In this document: positions 8,996-18,345 of the stretch, in pieces
Position numbering within the stretch: position 1 is the first letter of the stretch
How the letters are laid out: each line of letters starts with the position of its first letter
Origin: Parasedimentitalea marina
Lineage (GTDB): Bacteria; Pseudomonadota; Alphaproteobacteria; Rhodobacterales; Rhodobacteraceae
Direction: 5' to 3'
DNA length: 64,000 nucleotides
NCBI RefSeq assembly: GCF_004006175.1
Contig: NZ_CP033223.1
Coordinates: 1-64,000, forward strand
The notes under the pieces: model-generated
What the model was told of the DNA's origin: nothing
Seen by the model: only the letters and a program-made list of their open reading frames with translations
Databases searched by the model: none
Position numbers and translations under genes: made by a program

Positions 8996-10543
8996 ATGGG
9001 TGTGACACTAAAATTTCAAAGTTCAGGATCCATTCCCGGGGATTCCGCACCGGTGCCGATGCGGGGGCCCAGTCTGACGGTGGGACGGGGCAACAGCAAT
9101 GATCTGGTGCTGCCAGATCCCGACCAGTTGCTGTCGCGCACGCATTGTGTGATCGAAGACCACAATGGCAATGTCGTGGTGGTGGATCTCAGTTCAAACG
9201 GCACCTTTCTGAACTACTCCAAGATCCCGCTGGGACGGACGCCGACCCCATTGAACAACGGCGATGTGCTGTGCATCGGAAACTACGAGATGGTGGTCGA
9301 AATCCGCGATGAACTGGCGGAGGTAGGCGATATGATTGCCGCCCCTGTCGCACAGGACCAGATCTCGCACGGGAATGCCGCGCACGCGCCGGATCCGATG
9401 GACCTGCTGGACGATGTCGGGCCGGGTGGCGACTTTCTGGATGATCTGCTGGGGGGATCCGCACCCACCGGCCCGTCGCAGATGAACCCCGCTGATCCGA
9501 TTGATGATCTGCTGCCCCCCATGGGCGAAGACGAAGATCCGTTTTTCCAGAAATCATCGGACGGACGCGAGGGCGAGGGGGCAAGCCTGCCCAGCCACAA
9601 TGCCTCGGCTCAGGATGCTTTTGCACCACAACAGGCGCAGGCCCCAGCATCGATTCCGGACGATTGGGATGATGACTTTCTGTCGGGCATAGGTGATGTT
9701 TCAACGCCAACGCCAACGCCAACGCCAACGCCAACGCCAACGCCAACGCCAACGCCAACGCCAGTGGCCCCGGCGCCCGCAACTGAAGATCCGTTCTTGG
9801 AACCCTCTGATCAGGTCGCTATGGCACCGCCGGCGCCGCAACCGACATCACCCGCACCGGCCGCCCCAACGCCGGCGGCTGCAGCGGTTGTCACCCAGCC
9901 AAATGGTGATCTTGTTGCAGAGCAGGCGAGCCCACCATCGGACGGCAACAGCACGGACCAAATGGCGGCACTTGACGCTTTCTTGGGGGGGCTGGGCGCC
10001 GAAGACCTGGAGATCAAGCCCGAAGATCAGCTGAACACAATGGCCCGAATGGGACGGGTTATGCGCACGCTGGTCACTGGCTTGCGCGAAATCCTGATGA
10101 CCCGGGCCTCGATCAAATCCGAGTTCCGGATCGAACAGACCATGATCTCGGCGGGTGGCAATAATCCGTTGAAATTTTCCATTACTCCGGAACAGGCGAT
10201 GGAGGCGATGGTGCTGCCGGCAACGCGGGGCTACCTGAGCCCGGAAACCGCCGCCGAACAGGCCCTGAATGATATCAAGGCGCATGAAGTGGCGATGATG
10301 ACTGGCATGGAAGCGGCGCTAAAAGGTGTATTGGCGCGTTTGGATCCCAAAGTGCTGGAAACCCAAATCCAAACCGACGGCGGAATTACCGGCCTGCTGA
10401 AAGGCAAAAAGGCGCGCTATTGGGATGTCTATGAACGGCTATACTCCGAGATCTCGGATCAGGCTGAAAATGATTTTCATGAACTGTTCAGTCGCGAGTT
10501 TTCGCGGGCCTATAAACAGCAATTGGACCGACTAAAGAAATAA
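8996..10543 (+). CDS. tagH: T6SS FHA-domain protein TagH (Fha)
   Basis: 515 residues. The N-terminal FHA domain shows LTVGRGNSNDLVLPD, LLSRTHCVIED and VDLSSNGTFLN, the phosphothreonine-binding set. The middle is disordered, acidic and proline-rich, with FLDDLLGG and PIDDLLPPMG motifs and a run of ten Thr-Pro pairs. The C-terminal ~180 residues (MGRVMRTLVTGLREILMTRA to the end) are the conserved TagH/Fha C-terminal domain. In Pseudomonas, Fha1 is phosphorylated by PpkA and dephosphorylated by PppA to switch the secretion system on and off; both partners are encoded downstream here. Like its neighbours up to 17.6 kb it is free of frameshifts. Confidence 0.92.
   Translation: MGVTLKFQSSGSIPGDSAPVPMRGPSLTVGRGNSNDLVLPDPDQLLSRTHCVIEDHNGNVVVVDLSSNGTFLNYSKIPLGRTPTPLNNGDVLCIGNYEMVVEIRDELAEVGDMIAAPVAQDQISHGNAAHAPDPMDLLDDVGPGGDFLDDLLGGSAPTGPSQMNPADPIDDLLPPMGEDEDPFFQKSSDGREGEGASLPSHNASAQDAFAPQQAQAPASIPDDWDDDFLSGIGDVSTPTPTPTPTPTPTPTPTPTPVAPAPATEDPFLEPSDQVAMAPPAPQPTSPAPAAPTPAAAAVVTQPNGDLVAEQASPPSDGNSTDQMAALDAFLGGLGAEDLEIKPEDQLNTMARMGRVMRTLVTGLREILMTRASIKSEFRIEQTMISAGGNNPLKFSITPEQAMEAMVLPATRGYLSPETAAEQALNDIKAHEVAMMTGMEAALKGVLARLDPKVLETQIQTDGGITGLLKGKKARYWDVYERLYSEISDQAENDFHELFSREFSRAYKQQLDRLKK
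9703..9762 (+). repeat. Ten copies of a 6-bp repeat (AACGCC) coding Thr-Pro pairs
   Basis: An uninterrupted 60-bp run inside tagH. Because the unit is 6 bp, slippage would change the linker length in Thr-Pro steps without breaking the frame. Threonine is also the residue that PpkA-type kinases phosphorylate, though nothing here shows that these are sites. Confidence 0.95.
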
Positions 10544-10585
10544 TCACGCGGTTGCGTTGACCTACGTTATGAAGAGGAGAGCCAG

Positions 10586-11926
10586 GTGTCCTGGGACAGT
10601 AAAGTGCTTTGGACCGAGGGGCTGTTTTTGCAGCCGCATCATTTCCAGCAGTCGGACCGCTATACCGAGGCATTGGTCACCGGGCTGGCGCGCCGCATGC
10701 GTCCCTATGCCTGGGGTGTGAACGGGCTGGAAATTGATCATGAGGCCCTGAAAGTTGGCCAATTCGCCCTGAAAGGCTGCGAGGGTTTGACCCATGACGG
10801 CACCGTGTTTCGGGTGCCGATGGCGGACCCGCATCCGCCGGCGATGGAGGTGCCAACAACAGTCAAAGATTGCATCGTCTATCTGACGGTTCCACAACGG
10901 CGTCAGGGGGCTGCCGAGGTGGACCTGTCTGGGGCCGAAATGTCGGCCAGCCGTTTGCGCCCCTCCAAGCAAGAAGTCAGCGATGTCACCAGCAGTGAAC
11001 GCAAGCCAGTGGATCTGGACGTCGGCAAGATGCGCCTGCAATTCGCGCTTGAGGTCGACGATCTGGCCGACCGCTTGGCTGTGCCGGTGGCCCGCATCAT
11101 CGAGGTGCGGGCGGACAAAGAGATCATTCTGGATCAGGCCTTTATTCCCTCGTGCCTGGATGTGCGGGCAGCCCCGGCTTTGTCTGGCTTTCTGCGCGAG
11201 TTGGAAGGCCTGCTGGCCCACCGGATGGAGGCGCTGGCAGGGCGGCTGGCCGAAGGCGGCAATGCCCGTGGCGTCGCTGAGGTGTCGGATTTCATGCTGT
11301 TGATGGTGGTCAACCGGATGTTGCCGGTTGTTCGCCACATGGCCCAGATCGAAAACCTTCACCCTGAAACCTTTTTTGCCACCTGTGTGGCCCTGGCGGG
11401 TGAGTTGTCGGTGTTTATGGCTGCGGATAAGCAGGTGCCGCAATTTCCGCCCTATACGCATGACAATCTAAGCGCCTGTTTTGCGCCGGTCATTCGGACG
11501 CTGCGGCAATACCTTAGCTCGGTTCTGGAACAGACGGCGATTGCGATCAAACTGGAGGCGCGCAAATACGGTATTTCGGTTGGCGTCATTGCTGACCGCA
11601 AACTGCTGGGCAACGCGGGCTTTGTGCTGGCGGTAAACGCCGAGATCCCCGCCGAGGACGTGCGTCGGCATTTTGCCGGTCAGGCCAAGATCGGCCCGGT
11701 CGAGGAAATCCGCCAGTTGGTCAACTCGGCGCTGCCCGGGATCACTCTGCGGCCCTTACCAGTGGCGCCGCGCCAGATCCCCTATCACGCCGGTGTGGTA
11801 TACTTTGAAATGGACGGTGACAGCCCATACTGGGGCAAGATGACCACCTCGGGTGGGATCGCGGTTCATGTATCCGGGCAGTTTCCCGGGCTGAAGATGG
11901 AACTATGGGCCATTCGCAACAATTGA
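10586..11926 (+). CDS. tssK: T6SS baseplate protein TssK
   Basis: 446 residues, the normal TssK length. It opens with the family signature VLWTEGLFLQPHHFQQSDRY and contains LEIDHEALKVGQFALKGCEG and FALEVDDLADRLAVP. TssK is the trimeric baseplate component that links the tail to the TssL-TssM membrane complex. The start is GTG at 10586 with GAAGAGGAGAG upstream. It is followed after 14 bases by tssL and then tssM, the conserved K-L-M order. Confidence 0.95.
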   Translation: MSWDSKVLWTEGLFLQPHHFQQSDRYTEALVTGLARRMRPYAWGVNGLEIDHEALKVGQFALKGCEGLTHDGTVFRVPMADPHPPAMEVPTTVKDCIVYLTVPQRRQGAAEVDLSGAEMSASRLRPSKQEVSDVTSSERKPVDLDVGKMRLQFALEVDDLADRLAVPVARIIEVRADKEIILDQAFIPSCLDVRAAPALSGFLRELEGLLAHRMEALAGRLAEGGNARGVAEVSDFMLLMVVNRMLPVVRHMAQIENLHPETFFATCVALAGELSVFMAADKQVPQFPPYTHDNLSACFAPVIRTLRQYLSSVLEQTAIAIKLEARKYGISVGVIADRKLLGNAGFVLAVNAEIPAEDVRRHFAGQAKIGPVEEIRQLVNSALPGITLRPLPVAPRQIPYHAGVVYFEMDGDSPYWGKMTTSGGIAVHVSGQFPGLKMELWAIRNN

Positions 11927-11940
11927 GACGGGAATAGAAC

Positions 11941-13359
11941 ATGGGCGATTACGACGACCCGTTTGCGGAACCAAATGACACCGACAAGACGGTGATCAGA
12001 CCCAATCCCGGTGGTCGCCGTCCGGCGAGCCCAGAGCCGTTCCAACCTGCCGCCCAACCCGAGGCGGCCCCGGCGGGCGCTGGTGGTGATGCCTTTGGCG
12101 TGCCGCAGGCCTCGGCGCCGGCTGCTGCCCCTGCGACACCAAATGCAGGCAAGGCAAACCAGGTTGCAATGACGGGGATGAACCAGCTGACGGCCTGTGC
12201 GTCGACATTGTTTGCCCTGATCAGCCGCATTCGCAACCGCGCCCAGCACATGGACCCTGACAAACTGCGCCAAAGCGTGGTGGCCGAAGTGCGCGGATTT
12301 GAAAACCGCGCCCTGCAGGCCGGTATCACGGCGCAGACCGTCAAAATCGCTCGCTATGCCATGTGTGCCACGCTGGACGACGTGGTGCTGAACACGCCCT
12401 GGGGCGGCCAGTCCAGTTGGGGATTGCAATCCATGGTCGGAACATTCCACCGCGAAACCGTTGGTGGTGACCGGTTTTATGACCTGCTGGCACGGCTTGA
12501 GAAAGAGCCGGGCAGCAATATCGATATGCTTGAGTTCCTATACATGTGCATGTCGCTGGGATTTGAAGGTCGGCTGCGCATTGAACAGGGCGGCCCAGAG
12601 AAACACATGCAGATCCGCGGCGCGTTGGCGCGGATCATCCGGGCACAACGTGGGCCAGTTGAACGGGATCTGGCGCCGCATTGGCAGGGTTTGAAGAAAC
12701 CGTTCAAAGCTCTGTCTGCCTGGCGGCTGGTGTGGATCGCGCTGACCGTGACAGCCGCGTTGCTGGGGATGCAATTCGTCGGCCTGTCATGGGCCCTGTC
12801 AAACCAGACCGAGCGGGTGATTGGCCAGTTGTCGATTGTAGATGCTGGCCCTGTGGCCGAGTTGGAACGCCGCGCACCGCCGCCCGAACCAACGCCGACG
12901 CCAATAGAAGTTGTGGACCAGGTTGCCAAGGTCTCGGGTTTTTTGGAGCCAGAAATTGCCGACGGCCTGATCGAGGTGTTTCAAAAGGGCAATACGCTGA
13001 CCATTCGGGTGGCAGGAACTGGTATGTTCGGATCCGGATCCGACACCCTGAAATCCGAGATTGAATCGCGGATCATCCGGTTGGCAAAGGCGCTGAACGG
13101 TGAAAAAGGCGCGTTGATTGTGGTTGGGCACTCGGACAACGTACCGATCCGCTCGTCGCGGTTCCCGTCCAATATGCATTTATCGCTGGCACGGGCCAAA
13201 TCGGTGATGGCGGAAATGGCCGAGGTGCTGGATGACCCAAGTCGCCTGTCTGCCGAAGGTCGCGCCGACAATGATCCACTGGCTGATAACGGCACCAAAG
13301 CGGGGCGCGCGCGCAACCGCCGTATCGAAGTACTGCTGGTGCAGGAGAGTGACACATGA
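11941..13359 (+). CDS. tssL: T6SS membrane protein TssL (DotU) with C-terminal OmpA domain
   Basis: 472 residues. A Pro/Ala-rich N-terminus (1-75) leads to the cytoplasmic DotU domain, with NQLTACASTLFALISRI near 82 and FLYMCMSLGFEGRLRI. One membrane helix follows (LVWIALTVTAALLGMQFVGL), then a periplasmic OmpA-like peptidoglycan-binding domain (IVVGHSDNVPI, LSLARAKSVM, DNGTKAGRARNRRIEVLLV). This is the long TssL form that anchors the TssJLM complex to the cell wall. Its end overlaps the tssM start by four bases (ATGA), indicating translational coupling. Confidence 0.95.
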   Translation: MGDYDDPFAEPNDTDKTVIRPNPGGRRPASPEPFQPAAQPEAAPAGAGGDAFGVPQASAPAAAPATPNAGKANQVAMTGMNQLTACASTLFALISRIRNRAQHMDPDKLRQSVVAEVRGFENRALQAGITAQTVKIARYAMCATLDDVVLNTPWGGQSSWGLQSMVGTFHRETVGGDRFYDLLARLEKEPGSNIDMLEFLYMCMSLGFEGRLRIEQGGPEKHMQIRGALARIIRAQRGPVERDLAPHWQGLKKPFKALSAWRLVWIALTVTAALLGMQFVGLSWALSNQTERVIGQLSIVDAGPVAELERRAPPPEPTPTPIEVVDQVAKVSGFLEPEIADGLIEVFQKGNTLTIRVAGTGMFGSGSDTLKSEIESRIIRLAKALNGEKGALIVVGHSDNVPIRSSRFPSNMHLSLARAKSVMAEMAEVLDDPSRLSAEGRADNDPLADNGTKAGRARNRRIEVLLVQESDT

Positions 13360-16300
13360 TCCGGCGATATATCGTACCGCTATTCAAATCCATCTATTCG
13401 CTGCTGCTGATTTTTGCCGCTGTCCTGTCGGCCTGCGTCTGGTACTTTGGTCCCTTCATAGGTGGCGAGGAATGGCGCCCCTTTGACAGCATGACCGCCC
13501 GCATTGTCACCATCTCGATAATCTGGGTCTTCTTCCTGCTGTTGATTATCTTTATTTTCTGGCGCCGGCGTCGCAAAGACCGCGCGATGACCGACGAGAT
13601 GGCCGAAACGGTAGACACCAGCGAGGATGATTTCCTGGCCGAAGAGATCGGCGAGCTGCGCGGCAAGTTCAAGCAGGCAATGGTCGAGCTGCGCAAATCC
13701 AAGAATGGCAAGCGCCACCTGAATGATCTGCCATGGTATGTGATGATCGGTCCTCCGGGGGCTGGTAAAACCACGGCGATTGTCAATTCTGGGCTGCAAT
13801 TTCCACTGGCTGATAAGCTGGGCAAGGCGGCAATTGGCGGCGTTGGCGGCACCCGCAACTGTGATTGGTGGTTCACCAATGACGCGGTGCTGATTGATAC
13901 GGCCGGCCGTTACACCACCCAGGAAAGCGATGCCGAGGCGGATAACGCCGCCTGGGTCGGCTTTCTGGGGCTGTTGAAAAAATACCGCAAACGCCAGCCG
14001 ATCAACGGGGCCATCATCGCGATTTCACTGTCGGATCTGTCGCAGCAGGATGAGATCACTCAAAAGGGTCACGCACAGGCGGTGCGCAGGCGTCTGTCAG
14101 AATTGCGCGACCGTCTGGGCGTGCGGTTCCCGGTTTATGTGCTGTTCACCAAGGCCGATCTGATTGCCGGCTTTAGCGAATTTCACGATGCTCTGGGCAA
14201 GGAAGACCGTGAACAGGTCTGGGGTTTCACTCTGCCGCTGCCCAAGGGCAAAAAGGAAGAGGCACCGATCGCGCGTTTTGATGAAGAGTTTGCCCTGCTG
14301 CTGGGCCAGTTGAACGCGCAATTGCTGGAGAAAATGCAAGGCGAGACAGATCACCAGCGCCGCGCTTTGGTTGCGGGGTTCCCAGCTCAGGTGGCCTCGG
14401 TGCGCGGTGTGGCGCGGGACTTCCTGAACGAAGTGTTTCAGGACAATCGCTATGACCAGCGGCAGATGCTGCGCGGGATCTATTTCACCTCGGGCACCCA
14501 AGAGGGCACGCCGATTGACCGGCTGATGCTGGGCATGGCGCAGACATTCGGCATTGGCCGTCAGGCAATTGGCACCGGGCAGGGGACGGGCCGGTCCTTT
14601 TTCCTGACCCGTCTGTTTGAAAGCGTGATGTTCCCCGAGGCCGGGCTTGTTTCGGCGGATGACAAGGTCGAGCGGCGATATCGCTGGACCCGGCGCGGCG
14701 CCATTACGGTCACGGTTTTGATTGCAATGATCACCGGCAGCCTTTGGGTGAATTCGTTCCTGGAAAACGCCGAGCTGATCGAAGAGGCCGAGGAACAGGT
14801 CTCGGCCTATCAGGCCGCCGCCGCGACCCTGCCGCCCAGCCCGGTGGGCGACACGGATCTGGTGCCGGTGGTCGAGGCCCTGAACCTGCTGCGCGACCTG
14901 CCTGCCAACCCGGTTCTGTCGGACCCTAAACCTGAACGTGAAATGACCTATGGTCTGTATCAGGGCGAGGTGATTGGAACTCAGGCCGCACAGACCTATC
15001 GCGCGGCGCTGAACCAACGTTTGTTGCCCCGCCTGCTGGTGCGGCTGGAAGAGCAGATCTCTGGCAATATCAACAACCCGGACCTGTTGTACGAGGCGCT
15101 GAAAATCTATCTGATGCTGGGCCTGCAGGGGCCGATGAACCAGGACCTGATCAAGGAATGGTTGCGGCTTGACTGGGAGCTGGTGGCCTATCCGGGAATT
15201 GCCCGGGCCCAGCTGCGCAGCGACCTGATGGATCATCTGACCGCGCTGCTGTCACAGCCGATGGCTGAGGTGTCATTGAACGGCCCAATGGTTGAGCAGG
15301 TGCAAAATATCCTGTCGGAACTGCCGCTGGCACAGCGGGTTTACAACGGGATTGTCAATTCCAACACCGCATCCAGCCTGCCGAAATGGCGCCTGACTGA
15401 TATTGGTGGTCCGTCGGTGAAACGAGTGCTGGTGCGCAGTTCGGGCAAGCAGCTGAACGACGGGATCGAAGGGATCTATACCTATGACGGGTTCCACAAT
15501 GTGTTCCTGCCCGAAGCGGTCAGCGTTGCAGAACGGGTCCAGCGCGAGGCCTGGGTGCTGGGTCAGCGTAGCCAGGACGATCAGAACAACGCGGCGCTGC
15601 TGGCGTTAAGTCGCGATGTGCTGGATCTGTATTACAACGATTTTATCACGCGTTATGATACCCTATTGGGCGATGTCGACATCATCCCGCTGGAATCTCT
15701 GAGCCATGCAGTCGAAGTCACCAATGTGTTGTCTGGGCCTACCTCGCCGATTGTGAATATTCTGACCGAAGTGTCGCGGGAAACCCAATTGGCAGTGGAT
15801 CGCAGTGCTGTGGATACCTCGGCCTTGACCGGTGGCGCGTCGCAGGTGGCGGCAATCGAGGCGCGGTCGAACCTGTCGATCCAGGGGCAGATTCTGCTGG
15901 AGGCGCTGGTCCAGTCCTCGGCAGATGGCAGCGGCGTGCCGCCCAAGCCGCCCGGATCATATGTGCAAGAGCGGTTCCAGTGGTTGCATAATCTGGTCCT
16001 GCGCCCCGAAGGCCAGCCCTCGCAACTGGATGATCTGATGGTGTCGCTGCAACTGGTCTATCAAGAGCTGAACAAGATGTCGTTCAGTGGGGTGGCCACC
16101 GGTGGCGAGGCGTTGTTGCAGTTCCAGCAGTCCGCGTCCCGTGCCGATGGGCCGGTCCAGCGATGGGCCTCGCAAATCTCGACCGGGTCGTCCGGGATCA
16201 CATCCGAGGGCACGCGGGCGTCGATCAACGCGCGTTGGCAGGCCTCGGTGTTGCCGTTCTGTACGCAGGCGCTGGACAATCGCTATCCGTTCAACCGGCG

Positions 16301-16919
16301 GGCGCGGGCAGATGTGGCGATGGCGGATTTTGCCAAGCTGTTTTCACCGGGAGGCCTGATTGACGGGTTCTTCAACGAAAACCTTGCAAAATATGTCGAC
16401 ACCCGCAGTCGGCCCTGGACCTGGAAACGGGTCAATGACGTGGATTTGGGGATCAGCCCGGCGGTTCTGGTGCAGATGCAATATGCGGCTGAAATCCGCG
16501 ATGCCTTCTTTGCGGCCGGGCCGACACCCGCTGTGCAGTTCCAGATCACACCCAAGGCCCTGGACCCCAAGGCCAAAGAGGTGCTGCTGGAAATTGACGG
16601 TGTACAGGTGGCCTATGGTCATCGGTCAGGACCACCCAGCCCCGTTGCAGTGACCTGGCCCGGACAGGTGGGGCTGGCACGGATCACCCTGTCGCCCAAG
16701 AAACGCGACAATGAAAACACCACGTCACGGGATGGGCCCTGGGCCTGGTTCCGGTTGCTCGACTCGGCCGAGGTGCGGCGCACCAATGTGTCCGACCGCC
16801 GCCGCGTCAATTTTCGCGTTGGTGGCCGGCTGGCGCTGTTTGAATTGCAGTCCGGATCTGTGATCAACCCCTTTGCCCTGCCGGCCATGGCAAAGTTCAG
16901 CTGTCCAAAGTCGATGTGA
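13356..16919 (+). CDS. tssM: T6SS membrane core protein TssM (IcmF)
   Basis: 1,187 residues, full length. Two N-terminal membrane helices (about 8-32 and 45-68) precede a cytoplasmic NTPase-like domain with an intact P-loop GPPGAGKTT and a DTAGRYTTQ motif. A third helix (AITVTVLIAMITGSLWV) leads to the large periplasmic part, which ends in the conserved SGSVINPFALPAMAKFSCP. TssM spans the inner membrane and forms the channel-like core with TssL and TssJ. The intact Walker A suggests NTP binding, which varies among TssM proteins. The stop overlaps tagF. Confidence 0.96.
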   Translation: MIRRYIVPLFKSIYSLLLIFAAVLSACVWYFGPFIGGEEWRPFDSMTARIVTISIIWVFFLLLIIFIFWRRRRKDRAMTDEMAETVDTSEDDFLAEEIGELRGKFKQAMVELRKSKNGKRHLNDLPWYVMIGPPGAGKTTAIVNSGLQFPLADKLGKAAIGGVGGTRNCDWWFTNDAVLIDTAGRYTTQESDAEADNAAWVGFLGLLKKYRKRQPINGAIIAISLSDLSQQDEITQKGHAQAVRRRLSELRDRLGVRFPVYVLFTKADLIAGFSEFHDALGKEDREQVWGFTLPLPKGKKEEAPIARFDEEFALLLGQLNAQLLEKMQGETDHQRRALVAGFPAQVASVRGVARDFLNEVFQDNRYDQRQMLRGIYFTSGTQEGTPIDRLMLGMAQTFGIGRQAIGTGQGTGRSFFLTRLFESVMFPEAGLVSADDKVERRYRWTRRGAITVTVLIAMITGSLWVNSFLENAELIEEAEEQVSAYQAAAATLPPSPVGDTDLVPVVEALNLLRDLPANPVLSDPKPEREMTYGLYQGEVIGTQAAQTYRAALNQRLLPRLLVRLEEQISGNINNPDLLYEALKIYLMLGLQGPMNQDLIKEWLRLDWELVAYPGIARAQLRSDLMDHLTALLSQPMAEVSLNGPMVEQVQNILSELPLAQRVYNGIVNSNTASSLPKWRLTDIGGPSVKRVLVRSSGKQLNDGIEGIYTYDGFHNVFLPEAVSVAERVQREAWVLGQRSQDDQNNAALLALSRDVLDLYYNDFITRYDTLLGDVDIIPLESLSHAVEVTNVLSGPTSPIVNILTEVSRETQLAVDRSAVDTSALTGGASQVAAIEARSNLSIQGQILLEALVQSSADGSGVPPKPPGSYVQERFQWLHNLVLRPEGQPSQLDDLMVSLQLVYQELNKMSFSGVATGGEALLQFQQSASRADGPVQRWASQISTGSSGITSEGTRASINARWQASVLPFCTQALDNRYPFNRRARADVAMADFAKLFSPGGLIDGFFNENLAKYVDTRSRPWTWKRVNDVDLGISPAVLVQMQYAAEIRDAFFAAGPTPAVQFQITPKALDPKAKEVLLEIDGVQVAYGHRSGPPSPVAVTWPGQVGLARITLSPKKRDNENTTSRDGPWAWFRLLDSAEVRRTNVSDRRRVNFRVGGRLALFELQSGSVINPFALPAMAKFSCPKSM

Positions 16920-17602
16920 TCGCGATGGGGTTTGGCGCATTTGGCAAAATTCCTTCGGTTGGCGACTTCTTTCGACTGTCGCCGCCGACAGGATTTACCC
17001 GGGTCTGGGATGCGTGGCTGCAGGGCCTGCTGCTGACCGGGCAGGGCGCGCATGGTCCTTATTGGGATGGCTATTACATGACCGCCCCGATTTGGCGGTT
17101 TACCCTGTCGGCCGGGCTGGCGGGCCCGCAAAAGGTGATGGGCGTGCTGATGCCATCCGTTGACCGGGTCGGGCGACGGTTTCCGCTGACGCTGATGGCC
17201 TCGCTGCCAACCCCGGGGCCGGCCTCACTGGATCATCTCTCGGAAGCCAAACTTTTTGAACAGCTGGAGGATGTGGCGCTGGCTGCGCTGGAGGATGACA
17301 TGACACGTGAAAAACTGTCACAGGATCTGACCGCCTGCACTGTGCCGGTGCAGCGGGCGCATTCACCGATACGCGGCGCCGAGGGATGTCTGTTGATGAC
17401 GGGAGCCAGCACACCTGCTGCATTGCCCAATTTGCTGGCTGGCGATCTGTTGGATCAGCGCATAAGCGGAGCCAGCCTGTGGACGGCCATTTTGGACGGG
17501 GCCCCCCGGCTGATGGTGTGTCAGGGATTACCCACCGGCAAGGCAGCCCTGGGACTATTCGATCTAGCGGCCCCAATCTGGAGCGAGGCGCGACCATTAT
17601 GA
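16916..17602 (+). CDS. tagF: T6SS post-translational regulator TagF (ImpM family)
   Basis: 228 residues opening with GAFGKIPSVGDFFRL, the TagF signature, and PYWDGYYMTAPIWRF. In Pseudomonas and Agrobacterium, TagF represses T6SS by binding Fha or acting with PppA, independently of the kinase. Here GTG 16916 overlaps the tssM stop; ATG 16925 is an alternative. Its own stop overlaps the phosphatase start (ATGA), so TssM, TagF and PppA are likely coupled. In some species TagF and PppA are fused; here they are adjacent. Confidence 0.92.
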   Translation: MIAMGFGAFGKIPSVGDFFRLSPPTGFTRVWDAWLQGLLLTGQGAHGPYWDGYYMTAPIWRFTLSAGLAGPQKVMGVLMPSVDRVGRRFPLTLMASLPTPGPASLDHLSEAKLFEQLEDVALAALEDDMTREKLSQDLTACTVPVQRAHSPIRGAEGCLLMTGASTPAALPNLLAGDLLDQRISGASLWTAILDGAPRLMVCQGLPTGKAALGLFDLAAPIWSEARPL

Positions 17603-18320
17603 GTGAGTTTCACAACTATCGCTACACGGCGCAAACCCATGTCGGGCTAAAGCGCAAGGTGAACGAGGACACAATTCTTTCCCTGCCGGATCAGGATATC
17701 TGGTTGGTCGCAGATGGAATGGGCGGGCATCAGGCCGGGGATTTCGCCAGTCGCGCTGTCGCTGATAGTGTCGCCATGATCCCACAGGGATTGATCCGAC
17801 AGCGCGCATGCATGCATTGCGCGACGCCATCACCAGTGCGCATCAAGTGATCCGGGCCGAAGCCGATGCGCTGGGGGCCAGTGTCATCGGGGCAACTGTT
17901 GTGGCGCTGATGATGGCCAATGGGCATTTTGTCGGCTTATGGGCTGGCGACAGTCGCATTTACCGGCTGCGAAATGGATTGATTGAAATGCTGACCACCG
18001 ACCATTCATCGGTCGCAGAATATGTCTTGGCCGGTAAGATGTCCTGGGACGAGGCCGAACAGCACCCGCAGTCCAATGCGATCACCCGTGCTGTCGGCGT
18101 TGGCGACGTTCTGGAGCTGGACAAGGTGCGCGGCGAGGCCCTGGCTGGCGATCGGTTTCTGGTCTGTTCGGACGGGCTGACCAAATATGCCACCTTTGCC
18201 ATGTTGCAGGACATCCTGAGCAGCACGCCAATTGAAACGGTGGTTGAACGGCTGGTGCAGGTGGCCCTGGCGGGGGGCGGTGCGGACAATATTTCGGTAA
18301 TCGTAGTCGACGTGCAATAA
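17599..18320 (+). CDS. pppA: PP2C-type Ser/Thr phosphatase PppA of the T6SS switch (frameshifted)
   Basis: About 240 residues after restoring one G near 17788. PP2C motifs in order: VNEDTILSLPDQDIWLVADG, MGGHQAGDFASR, VGLWAGDSRIYRLRNG, LTTDHSSVAEYVLAG, ITRAVGVG, FLVCSDGLTKY and a final GGADNISVIVVD. The metal-binding aspartates are present. It should remove the phosphate that PpkA places on TagH, turning secretion off. It overlaps tagF by four bases and converges on the kinase gene 25 bases downstream. Confidence 0.92.
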
Positions 18321-18345
18321 TCCCTTGAGCCCTGAAAAATCCGGA

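Noticed and set aside
9189..9782. Minus-strand frame with Leu-Ala repeats opposite tagH
   Set aside because: The repeat is the reverse reading of the AACGCC run. The plus strand has clear FHA and TagH domains.
14097..15236. 379-residue minus-strand frame inside tssM
   Set aside because: GC-rich shadow frame; His/Gln/Arg-rich composition and no recognisable motif, while tssM is intact over the same bases.
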